20,280 bases of DNA, taken from the NCBI GenBank assembly GCA_036897625.1, contig JAYMTA010001380.1, positions 1 through 20,280 on the forward strand, written 5' to 3'. The stretch is from Pelargonium cotyledonis (lineage: Eukaryota > Streptophyta > Magnoliopsida > Geraniales > Geraniaceae). The translations under genes and the position numbers were made by a program. Shown here in pieces: positions 10,081 to 19,762 of the stretch; position 1 is the stretch's first letter; the number at the start of each line of letters is the position of its first letter. Under the pieces are notes generated by a model, which did not search any database, had not been told where the DNA came from, and saw only the letters and a program-made list of their open reading frames with translations.

Positions 10081-11664
10081 TTATGCAAGTGATTGACATG
10101 CACATGCATAAGGTTGCTTTAGACCAAGGACTTGAAATAGTTCTGAGTTCACCCAATCAGATGAAGATGGGCCATTACCATTGTGATTGATGAATATAGG
10201 GACCCACACAGTTGTGGCAACAGGCCAACCCGAACCGACTCATTTCTTAAACCGTTGGATTAAAATGATAAGAGCACGAAGTCATTTGAGTTTAAAATTA
10301 CACGGTGATCTAATACGGCTTAATATATTTTACATTTTACACTTTTAACGTATGTCGGTCAATTTTATTGGATATGTTTATAAAATTACATTTTCATTTT
10401 TTAATAGATGGGTCAATAAACATGTTACATGAATTGAACATGATAAGCACGTTAAATGGGTATGTCATGAGCACGACTCGATTATAAAACAGGTTGAGCT
10501 TTTATTTGTTTATCGGCGATATCAACACTGAAAGGTTTGATTCCGAGACTTTGGGAGAATTCAAAACGTTTTAAACCACTTGACTCAATAAGTGTTGCGA
10601 AAGCAGATTGAGTTATTAGCCAGCATGGATTTAATTGCATTAAATTTGTGCAGTATTGTGACGTCACGGGTGATGATCCAAACTGCCCGCCCTAGACCCA
10701 CACATTGGTTGTGGCCACTGAAACGAAACAAGGGAAGGACAAGCCAGAATGAAGTGGGCACCAAGACTACAGGTCTTATTCAGAAATTGGATGAAACAAT
10801 CAATCCCGTACCCTATCAGTCTCACGCAATAAATTCCAATAGCTTTCTAGCTTGTCCTATGATAATATTGTACGTGCACATTGCCAATTTGTGTTGCATG
10901 CATTGCATGGTACTTGGAGCTAGGCACTACAGTGCAGGGCCTAACTAAATTGAGCTTTTTAAAAAATTTACGCATGTAATCGATCATATTCATTTGCACG
11001 GGGATTCCATCTAGCTGTATATACACCAATATACGTAATTAGTGGGTTTATCATTTTCACTATAAACCCGTGCAAGTACCGTATGATCTCGCATTAATTA
11101 TGCATGAGAAAAGAGTGCGCCAAATTTAATAATTGGTAGGTAAAAGTTGTATAAACTCTCAAGTCTCACATAACTTAATTGAAAATGATTGAACTCATTG
11201 AAAATAAAAAGATAAAAGATAATGGAGGAGACAAAGATATGTGTAGGATATGGAGGTGTGGGGTTAAATTGCACTACAAGGCACATGACCCATTTACAAC
11301 AATTTTATGATCTTCAATTAATTTAAATGTATTGCATGTTACTTGTGAAAGACATACAAGAAACCTGCAAAACGAGGACTTGTTTAATTGTTGAACAAGA
11401 TGTCACATTTTTGTTTAGATTTGTAGAGAATTGGCTTTCAAATTTTTGTTTCCGATATAAAGAAAATGAATTAAATTCAGGTTTGGGAAGTGGTGTATAA
11501 TTTATGTGTGTAGGCTTTGGAACTTATAATTTTCTCGGAAATCAACTTGGAAAAATGAAAGCTGTTCCATCTTTTTGGTTTCCCCAAAATGGAAACATTC
11601 AATTTTCGATGGATACAAAGAGCATTCCAAGATTTTCTGTGAGATGAAAAGAGTTTTTATGAAA
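10081..11664. other. Intergenic, no gene seen
   Basis: No family-like protein segment is visible on either strand. The stretch at about 10210-10500 has scattered motifs (aacccgaaccgactc, cacgactcgattata) that recall a common dispersed plant repeat, but I could not define ends or a target duplication. Confidence 0.4.
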
Positions 11665-12640
11665 AGGAAAATATATTTTTTTTAACAAATTTATTATTAT
11701 TATTTTTTAATTTTAACAAAATTTAGTTTGACCTCTGAATTTTCGCATATATAACTAATTTAGTTATTAAATTTTTTTAATCTATATTACTCATTGAACT
11801 TTTAAATGTAAACCTGAAATCTAGTGCCGCCTTTCTCTCTCTGCTAGGGCTCGAGGTACAATTACAGCCGCCTCTGGCAGTTTTGCTCCGGAGCTTCGCC
11901 TTCTGCTCACCATCTCTACCATCTACGCTCACTATCGGTATCGCCAGGAGTCGCTGGAGTCCAAGCAACGTGCCGTCTTCAGTTCAGATATGGGTCGTAC
12001 CGGTAGTTTCTTAGTTTTTTAGTTGTTTCTTTAGTTGTCTGTCTTCCCTTGTTAGAAGTTTGTTTTGAGTGTTTTTTTGGTAGTTTCAGTATGTCTTCCC
12101 TCGTTGGAAATATGTCTTTCCTTGTTGGAAGGAGTTGTTATGGTGATTTACGGTCTGATACAGATAGTGAAGTTTGGGATAGCCTTGTTTGGTCTCGCAT
12201 TAGAATCCGAGATGTCATGATTGATTTGCTATCTTGGAAGGTTTTTTTATTTTTTGTTTGGTTATGTCGTTTTCTTTGTTGGTCATCATGAGAAAATGGT
12301 TTTATCAGGTTTTAGAGTTCAACGACGTAGTAGATTGTTTGATAAGGTTTCTGCGTCTGTGTCTGAGTAAAGGTTTACTCGTCCAAAATAAAGTGTGAAC
12401 CTAAAATGGTCATTGTTGTTAGTTTAATAGTTTTCGTTAGTTTGTTTGTTAATGATCTGACGTGGAATTTAAAATATATTAATGATTTTTAAAATTTTTT
12501 AGGTAAATTTCATTTTAAGATAAGTGAGTGTATAAAAGTTATCAAAATAACTATTATTTCACTAGTCGTACATTTTATACAAAAAATGATTTAAAAATTA
12601 TTGTCTATAAAAGAATAAATAATCGATGGCTAATAATTTT
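11665..12640. other. Intergenic block with a GC-rich island, possible old transposable element
   Basis: Very AT-rich DNA surrounds a GC-rich, pyrimidine-biased island at about 11820-12000. A G/T-rich part follows, in which phrases like TTCCCT(T/C)GTT(A/G)GAA recur near 12045, 12097 and 12118. The composition contrast suggests an inserted element or remnant leader, but I see no conserved protein domain or clear termini. Confidence 0.25.
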
Positions 12641-13507
12641 TTGTTTAGGTTGAGCCAATCCTTTAAAATCTTGCAACAAAATAAAATTTCTTCATGCTTA
12701 TTTAATTGAATTTGTAAAAATAGAGCGATTTGTTGAATTCAAATTATTTAATGAGATGTCATTATTTTATTGACGACTTAATTAGCCTAAGTAACAAACT
12801 TACAGGGTTACACCGTGATGTGATATTTTCTTCTTTGTTTGAGTATAAACTTCTTGTTGATATCGTCCTATGGTTTTTCGTAAATATAGGTGTGTGGTTC
12901 ACTCAGTTAACACTCGAACTTCTCATACACAAGAAGAAAACACATTATGTGAAGACTAGTGTGTCACATGAAAAATCATTTACGGTGTGAGAATGGATCG
13001 AACTTGTTGCTAATGTATCATTTTGGGTCGAATCAAGCTCAAATTGAGCAAGAATTTTCTAAAACAAACTAAGTGGATAACCTAGTACGTAGGTGATGAT
13101 GGTCGTGTGGACGTACATGCCATAGTATGTCAAATAACGAGCATGGGGCATGGCCATGATAATGTCCCAAGCTAGGTACGTCCGAATTCGAACTCAGGAT
13201 CTTTTGTACGACAATATAGTGAAATTTTAAGAGTCCAATATTCTAAGTATTATCAATCTTCTTGCTCTCTATAAATAAACTATCAACAATATCTCTAAAA
13301 TATAAATGACTTAAAATACCTTAAGTTTCATGCAACAAGAGCGTTCGAGTTACAACATTTCTCCAAGTAAAGAATGACTAGCTTATAAAGCATTAAAAAT
13401 TAAGGCCAAACATAATAAGAACTTGGAGCACTATTACAATTATCCAATGAAAGCCCACGTACGACACCCAAAACGTACGTTTTAGAGATAAAATCACAAT
13501 TAATTTG
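12641..13507. other. Intergenic, no gene seen
   Basis: AT-rich DNA without recognisable coding. A weak inverted pair, GGACGTAC near 13109 and GTACGTCC near 13176, is the only local structure noted. Confidence 0.4.
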
Positions 13508-13512
13508 CATGC

Positions 13513-13747
13513 TGTTATGAATATTAATATATTGTTTAGTGGATGTCCATGTGAATTAGGTATTTTAGACTTCTAATTGTATTAGATTAGTTTCTTTTGT
13601 ATTGTACTTCTTAATTGTAATAAGAATATGTTATTTACTTCTATATAAAAGGGTTATTGTTGTACACAATGAGATCGAGATCTAATATTCTCTTCCTTAT
13701 ATATATCTTCTCTCTTCTTGTGTGTTCTTGCTCTTCAATTCAGAACA
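13513..13747 (+). mobile_element. Solo LTR of a Copia-type retrotransposon (235 bp)
   Basis: The element starts TGTTATGAA and ends TTCAGAACA; the two ends are inverted repeats of each other at 8 of 9 positions, with the expected TG...CA termini. It is flanked by CATGC (13508-13512) and CATGT (13748-13752), a 5-bp target duplication with one change. Inside is a TATA box (CTATATAAAAGGG from 13641), where an LTR promoter should be, followed by a pyrimidine-rich U5-like end. No primer-binding site, gag or pol follows, so it is most likely a solo LTR left by recombination between two LTRs. Confidence 0.7.
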
Positions 13748-14311
13748 CATGTCTCCATATATGCAACAATATATATTCTTCAAAGCGGGAGGTTTTGTCT
13801 CTGCACTCCAAATTCAAACAACAACCATATATGCATGTAAAAGATAGTGACAATATGTATAACTGACATCTAATTCTATAATTTTCACTATTTCGAGACT
13901 CTGCCAAATATAATTTCCACTATTGTGTGTACTGATTTCCGTTCTTGTTAATCAATCTGCTAAGATTTTCGTACATGATGTTCTCTCTTTCTCTCTCTAT
14001 ATAATGATCATACAACTTTACTAGCCTCGAGCTCTCATCATGTTATTACTATTCTCCAAATTAATTATTACTTAAGAACATATCAAGATTTGATATTAAT
14101 CATTGTTTTTGTTATTATTATGCAAGAAGAAAGCATGTTAAGATTCCACGATTGTTAAGAGCAGAACACAGTTATCTGTTAAAGGGGTCTACATATTCTC
14201 TGTTGCAAGAAAGATAAAAGACTCCATGATTCTCAATAATTGGCCTTGAGAAAGTCTTGTATAAAAGCAAAAAAAAATAAAATGAAAAGAAAATAAAACA
14301 ACCGAGTAAAT
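13748..14311. other. Intergenic, AT-rich, no gene seen
   Basis: No gene is supported. A small open frame (13669-13866) starts in the LTR and ends here; it is discussed as a finding and probably is not a gene. Confidence 0.4.
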
Positions 14312-14605
14312 TACTCTTCGTCTCAAAATGAGAGTCACGATTCTATTGAAAGTAAGTTATTTATGCATGAATTATCAATAATATATATATAACAAGTTAG
14401 TACACATTATCGTAAAAATACATAAGCAAATATACCACACTGACAAATTCTTTTAGTTTTCTCAAAATAAAAATAATAACATCATTTTGAAGCAAAATAA
14501 GTAGTTGCTTTCTTTTTGTTTATAGACTTTTAACTCAAATTTTCATCTAAACATTTAACTTCATAACTAAACAAATGACACTCATTTTTAAAAGCACAAT
14601 AATAT
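14312..14605. mobile_element. Decayed Stowaway-like MITE upstream of APRR2
   Basis: The left end reads TACTCTTCGTCTC then AAAATGAGAGTCAC. Near the right end ATGACACTCATTTT (14575-14588) is the inverted counterpart of AAAATGAGTGTCAT. This inner TIR phrase, with a CTC...CGTC(C/T)C outer part, is typical of Stowaway elements. The outer right terminus has decayed, so the right boundary is approximate. The interior is AT-rich and non-coding. Confidence 0.45.
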
Positions 14606-14938
14606 ATTTTTTGTCAATTGAAAACTTAGTCACTTCTAGAATGTAAAATAGGTCAGTTGGATTCTAACAAATGTTAAACTCAATAATAATTAATAGAGCA
14701 AAAAATTAACACTTAAATTTTAAGTGATTGATACTCAGTCGTACCAATCAGATTATAATATCTTATAATTTAACACTCATAGTCGTAATAATGAATTTAT
14801 GGACAAAAATATTTGTCCGAATTCATTTATTTTGTGTTTTGTCCGAATACATTCATTTTAGACATGGTTTGAAAAGGCAGGATTAAAAAGAGAGTTATAT
14901 GGACTTTTTGAGTTTTTCTTTTTCTTCTGCATATTCTG
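14606..14938. other. APRR2 upstream region, no gene seen
   Basis: AT-rich DNA without coding; it probably contains distal APRR2 promoter sequence. No clear TATA box was found near the expected start. Confidence 0.35.
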
Positions 14939-15012
14939 TGGGCCGCAACATAAGTCGCATCTTTCTATCTTTCTCATTTCAGAGCTCAAAAAGAGTCGTA
15001 TTAAAGTGGGCC
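14939..15012. promoter_or_regulatory. Two site II (TGGGCC) motifs in the probable APRR2 promoter
   Basis: TGGGCC occurs at 14939-14944 and again at 15007-15012. Site II elements (TGGGCY) bind TCP factors and are usually found close to plant transcription starts, often in TATA-less promoters. The DNA between them is pyrimidine-rich like a start region. This fits an APRR2 transcription start around 14950-15050, but it is inferred. Confidence 0.4.
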
Positions 15013-15711
15013 ACAGAAGAAGAGCTAAGCTTCTCCATTTTGTCCAAAATCCTCAGTAAATGGTAAAAAAGCTCATTATCAGAGCATTTTCTTTGAACCA
15101 CCATTTTTTGTTGCATGTGGTCTCTTGACTTTTTCTGATCCTTAATTTGTTGTATTTATAGATTCAGTAACAGAGTTTTTGGTGTAGTGGTTTTGATTGT
15201 TCCTCTATTGTGTAATGCTATGCATGCATGTTCTGGAGTTTAACCAATATTTTTCTGTTCCTAAAGTTCCAAACTTTGAACAATTCTCAGGTTTCAAACT
15301 GTCTATTTGATTGATTTTTCATTATGATTGTCTCTTCATCATTGAGTTCTTGTCTGTTTCTTGGAGTTTTCTGGATAGATGTTCAATGGGTCTGTCTCTG
15401 TGTTTTTTGTATTACTTGACTGTCTGTTAGGATTTTGAGTCAAATTTTCATCTGGGTTTTATGAAATCTTGTTCATCAGGGAAAAAAAGAAGATAAAGTT
15501 TTGATCTTTTTGGCTTTTAGTTGATCGGTTCATTGTTTTGAAGCTGCTAAGTAGTTTCTTCAATATGCTGTATTTTTCTTTCTATGATTTTGTGGTGTTC
15601 ATGATACTCAAATTTTGATTTGACATGTGGTTGTTGCAAGACTAATTTGATTTTGATGTTTGGTGATCTGGAGCTCTGGTTGGGGGTCTGAGAAAGGATG
15701 CGAAACCAGCT
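15013..15711 (+). other. APRR2 leader region, possibly with a leader intron
   Basis: The DNA becomes strongly T-rich from about 15100 to 15660, as plant introns do. A possible donor is atg|gtaaaa at 15063 and a possible acceptor is catcag ending at 15479. The exact structure is uncertain. The last bases contain an upstream ATG at 15698 that overlaps the main start. Confidence 0.35.
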
Positions 15712-15811
15712 ATGGTTTGCACTGCTAATGATTTACAGGAATGGAAAGATTTTCAGAAGGGCCTTCGGGTCCTTGTGCTTGATGAAGACAGCATTTCCGC
15801 GGCCGAGATAA
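15698..15811 (+). promoter_or_regulatory. Upstream ORF overlapping the APRR2 start codon
   Basis: ATG at 15698 (context aaaggATGC, A at -3) opens 37 codons in a different frame from APRR2 and ends at TAA 15809-15811, about 100 bases past the APRR2 start. The APRR2 ATG at 15712 has G at -3 and G at +4. Ribosomes that use the first ATG would miss the main start, so translation would depend on leaky scanning. The ORF is seen directly; its effect is inferred. Confidence 0.5.
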
Positions 15812-18800
15812 GATCGAAGCTCGAGGAAATGGACTATATTGGTCAGAGTTCATGATTCACATTTCTGTTTTAAGCATTTTCACGCATATAATTTAGCTTT
15901 TCTTCCATTTGGTCTAGTCTGTTCTGAATGTGTTGTGTTGGTCCCCATCTTTCCAAGCCACTTTCCTTGGCCACTCTTGCTTTTAGTTGTCTACAGATGA
16001 TTCTGCCTACCAATGTGTGTCATTTAGAAGCGTAGACCCGTTTTATGATTGTGACCTTCAAGACATTAGTCTTTACAAAGGCATCGAGTTTCTTTCGATA
16101 ACTAAAGAAATTAAATTGCAATAACTTTTGAAATCTTATTCTCAGTGTTAAACTTTTTGGTGTCAATTAATGATGATGACCGGAATTTGAGAATGTTGAA
16201 TTCATTGCATCTGTCCAACCTTATATTTCCTGCTATCCATTTCTCTCTTTGAGCTTGATGTCGCAGGAATATTGTATTTTGGTAGCCAAAATGAGAACTT
16301 GTTATTTAATGTGACACCTTTGTTTAGTAAGCAGAGCTAGGTTGTGTGTATGTATGACATTGCTATGCCTTTTTGCAGTTTCTATATTCTGCAACGAAAA
16401 TGAAGCTTTGTCTGCAATTTCAAGTGAACCAGAAAGTTTTCATGTTGCGATTGTAGAGGTAAGTAAGTTCTGTCAAATAACTTGTTTAATTGTATGGATT
16501 AGTGTAATCAGAAATAATTACCATCATCGAGCTCCATAATTTGATGGCATGCATATACGGAAATAAGGGTTAATTGTCACTGTGTTATGGTCAATCCGGC
16601 TCCGGCATGTATGCATACAGGTGAAAACAAGCAACAGTCATGGGAGTTTCAAATTTCTCGAGACAGCGAAGAACTTGCCAACCATTAGTGAGTTCCAGCC
16701 ATAATCCATATCCCCCTTTTACTTATCTAAGTTAACATTTAGCTATATATATCCATGTCAAAACATTGAAAATTAAGAAACAGAATTGTGAAAATGTCAA
16801 TTTTCTTTTTATACATGGCAAACTTCTAATGCTATTGACTGATGCTACAGTGACTTCAAGTATTGATTGCTTGAGCACCACGATGAAGTGCATAGCGGTA
16901 AGATTTTAAACTCAACCTTTCGGCTGTTGTACAATGAACACGTAAATGTGCAATTGACCACACCGTACGCACTTTTGTTCTCTTGCTCTACACATCTCAG
17001 CAAGAAGTTGTACAATGAACACGTAATTGTGCAATTGACCACACCGTACGCACTTTTGTTCTCTTGCTCTACACATCTCAGCAAGAAATTGTACAATGAA
17101 CACGTAATTGTGCAATTGACCACACCGTACACACTTTTGTTCTCTTGCTCAGCAAGATAGATCAGTGTGCTTTAGAAAAATCCCTTTGAGCTCCTTGCGA
17201 ACTATAGCTGATGAGTGTAAAATATGTTTACAGCTTGGTGCTGTAGAGTTCCTCCGCAAACCACTGTCCAAGGACAAACTTAGAAATATTTGGCAACATG
17301 TGGTTCATAAGGTCAGTTTGGTTACATTTATGTTATACAAGTTACTTTATTATATATCAGTACGGACAATTACTAATAGTGTCAGTCCCGAGCAGGCATT
17401 CAATTCAGGAGGAAGTATCCTCTCAGAATCGCTGAAGCCTGTAAAAGAATCAGTGGTTTCCATGCTGCAGCTTCAACTGGAAACTGGAGAACCTGAGGAC
17501 AAACTCTTAATAGAAACAGAAACTATGTCTCAGGACCATGAAAACGACGATGAGAAGTCAGCAGGAAATGACAAGTATCCCGCTCCTTCAACCCCGCAAT
17601 TAGATCAGATAGCAAGGCTACTGGATGATGGAGAGTGCCACGATCAAGCAGAATGCTCAACTGAAAAAGAGAGTGGGATTCAAAATGGAGAATCTAAATC
17701 TGTCGACACTACTTGGGACAATGCAAAGGCTCGGGTAATCCCTCAGATAGACGTACCTCAGAAGCCGGATGACATTGTGATAAAAAAGGAGAATGACCCG
17801 GCTGATGGCTGTAAGGATGAGAGCACAAAGTCTCCTTGCCACCCTCATATCAAAGATTGTTGTGGAGATTTGGGCCATGCTCCAGAAAACACAAGTAAAG
17901 CACATAATTCATGCGAGAGAAAAGCGAACACGAAGAAAATGAAGGTTGGAATCTTTTATGAGCTTAAATTTACATTGCTAGTATTCAAGTATACTAAGTA
18001 TATATTTAGGAGCACAAGAATGCTCAGTCATCTTGGTGAATATCGAAGTAAAACTGGGTATGTGCATATGTAATGTTGATTTATATGATTCTCAGGTAGA
18101 CTGGACTCCTGAGCTGCACAAAAAGTTTGTTCAGGCTGTTGAGAAACTAGGCGTGGATCAAATTATTCCTTCGAGAATACTAGAGCTGATGAAAGTGGAT
18201 GGTTTGACGAGGCATAATGTAGCAAGTCATCTACAGGTTGGTTGTAGAGTTACTTACTGAAACATCTTCATGCGCTGGTTTCAGTATCAAATTTACAGCA
18301 GCTACAACTGAGACTCCATCACTAAATCTTTTTCTGCTATTCTGCTTTTTTCTTTTCAAAGATCCTTACTAAGATATGCACATTACTAATTGTGGCTACT
18401 GAAGCCAGTGACGACTTGTTTATTAATATTAAACAGAAATATCGGATGCAACGGAGGCATATCTTGCCCAAAGAAGATGGTCGGAGATGGGTGCCCCGAG
18501 GAGATTCGATGGAGAGAAGCTACTATCCTCAAAAACCTATCATGGCCTACCCTCCATATCATCCCAATGTCTCCATCCAAACCGGGCCAGTGTATCCCGT
18601 ATGGGGAACGCCTAGTAGTCAACAAGCTGGTGTCAATGTGCTGGGTCCACCTGGCTATCCGCCTTGGCAGCAACCAGAAAGTTGGAATTGGAAGCCTCAT
18701 CCAGGGGTAATGTGTGATGTCTTCAAGCCTAATATGGATTCTATTTGATGACCCAGTAGCATGATTGATATATATGTTGTACATATTGGCGTTTCAGGTG

Positions 18801-19291
18801 CACGCTGCTGATGCTTGGGGCTGTCCTGTGATGCCACCACCTAGCGGGCCTTGTTCTCCATTCCCTCAAGTGAGCGATGTAAATGTTGATCAATTATAGT
18901 TTTTAGTTATGCAAAGAGTAAAGTCCAATGAACACTTTGGTCTGGTAGTTGCAGAATGCTTCTCCTGGATCATATAGACACAGTCCAAGCCCAGTTGATA
19001 ATTGCTTCAGCATGCCACAAGGCTCCTTTGACCTTCAGCCGGTAAGAAAGAAAACGGAATTAGTATTTGAGTAATGAACTATTGAAGCTATGTTGTGTGA
19101 TAATGCGATAATGAATGCAGGCAGAGGAGGTAATTGACAGAGTCGTGAAAGAGGCTATAAACAAGCCATGGATGCCGCTGCCCCTTGGGCTTAGACCCCC
19201 CGCCACTGATACTGTGCTTGCTGAGCTCTCCAGGCAAGGCATCTCCACCGTCCCTCCTTGGATCAACCTTGCCACAACTAATTCTTTTTGA
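15712..19291 (+). CDS. APRR2: Two-component response regulator-like APRR2 (GARP transcription factor)
   Basis: Coding exons: 15712-15841, 16379-16458, 16621-16687, 16851-16897, 17234-17311, 17396-17944, 18096-18236, 18437-18706, 18798-18869, 18955-19041, 19121-19291. They join to 1692 nt, 563 residues (Arabidopsis about 535 from memory). Residues 1-134 form a pseudo-receiver: [10 protein letters not shown], then AIVEV with Glu70 where true receivers have the phosphorylated Asp, and RKPLS keeping the conserved Lys. An acidic, Ser-rich linker follows (135-317). The GARP/Myb domain (318-371) has [30 protein letters not shown] and KYR. A Pro/Trp-rich region ([18 protein letters not shown]) and a C-terminal box ([17 protein letters not shown]) end the protein. 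APRR2 acts in the nucleus; APRR2-like genes control chlorophyll and pigment in fruit of several crops. Phosphorelay control is unlikely without the Asp. Confidence 0.95.
16927..17159. repeat. 81-bp minisatellite, about 2.9 copies, in APRR2 intron 4
   Basis: Units start at 16927, 17008 and 17089 with the phrase TTGTACAATGAACACGTAA. Copies 1 and 2 differ by about two bases; copy 3 has one further change and lacks about 10 bp near its end. The unit is a multiple of three and stop-free in several frames, which creates misleading open frames on both strands. Each copy carries AACACGTAA (an ACGT core) and TTGACC (a W-box core). The near identity indicates recent duplication. Confidence 0.95.
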
Positions 19292-19687
19292 TACTCCACT
19301 CAATCAAATGATCACAATTCTTTCTTTTAGCCATCCATATGTTTTGGTAATTGGATTGGGTGGCATATATCACTCCATCACATTTATATATTTGGTGGAC
19401 ACTGAAGTAGTTGATTCTTCAAGTGACAAACACGCCCCGGAAGCTATTGAAACGCTGGTCATAAGTCATAACCAAATGTGAATGTGCCTATGATGATCCA
19501 ATCTTGAGCTATGCCACAGTTTTCTACGTAGACCGTGTTTACCGTCCGGACGGTCTAACGATGCGCCACGAAGCAGGGTTGTGAGAAACTTGTGATTGTA
19601 AGCAGATCATTGCAACACCAAAATGTTATTTTTCTTTGCATAACAGTAACACGGCTGTGTACTTGGATGATGTCTGGTCATTGCTGT
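19292..19687 (+). other. APRR2 3' UTR and downstream flank
   Basis: No further coding is seen. The tract contains the palindromic structure at 19529-19557 and then AT-rich sequence. The polyadenylation site is probably between 19400 and 19680 but has no clear AATAAA. Confidence 0.4.
19529..19557. repeat. Inverted repeat with a 14-bp perfect palindrome
   Basis: TAGACCGT (19529-19536) pairs with ACGGTCTA (19550-19557), an 8-bp stem. Alternatively ACCGTCCGGACGGT (19541-19554) is a perfect self-complementary palindrome. The two structures are mutually exclusive. It is CpG-rich within AT-rich DNA. It may be the footprint of a transposon end or an RNA hairpin in the APRR2 3' region. Confidence 0.75.
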
Positions 19688-19745
19688 GATGTGTACTGTT
19701 ATTTATTGTTAACAAATGATGTGTACCGTTATTTATTGTTAACAA
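19688..19745. repeat. 30-bp direct duplication
   Basis: GATGTGTACTGTTATTTATT continuing to GTTAACAA (19688-19715) recurs at 19718-19745 with one base changed (ACT to ACC). The repeat period is 30 bp. It ends 17 bp before the tRNA-like gene. Confidence 0.9.
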
Positions 19746-19762
19746 TGTGATTAACACAGAAG

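Noticed and set aside
11777-11968. Minus-strand ORF of 63 residues in the GC-rich island
   Set aside because: No recognisable family or start context; the composition alone explains the absence of stops.
13081-13200. Inverted pair GGACGTAC / GTACGTCC as a MITE boundary
   Set aside because: The match is only eight bases, with no target duplication and no further terminal similarity.
16845-17160. Open frames of about 95 residues on both strands with a repeated LYNEHV-type unit
   Set aside because: They are produced by the 81-bp minisatellite inside APRR2 intron 4. The unit is a multiple of three and lacks stops. Canonical donor and acceptor sites and APRR2 homology on both sides show this is intron.
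18386-18784. Minus-strand and alternate-frame ORFs over APRR2 exon 8
   Set aside because: They are shadows of the sense frame, which encodes the end of the GARP domain and the Pro/Trp-rich region with proper splice sites.
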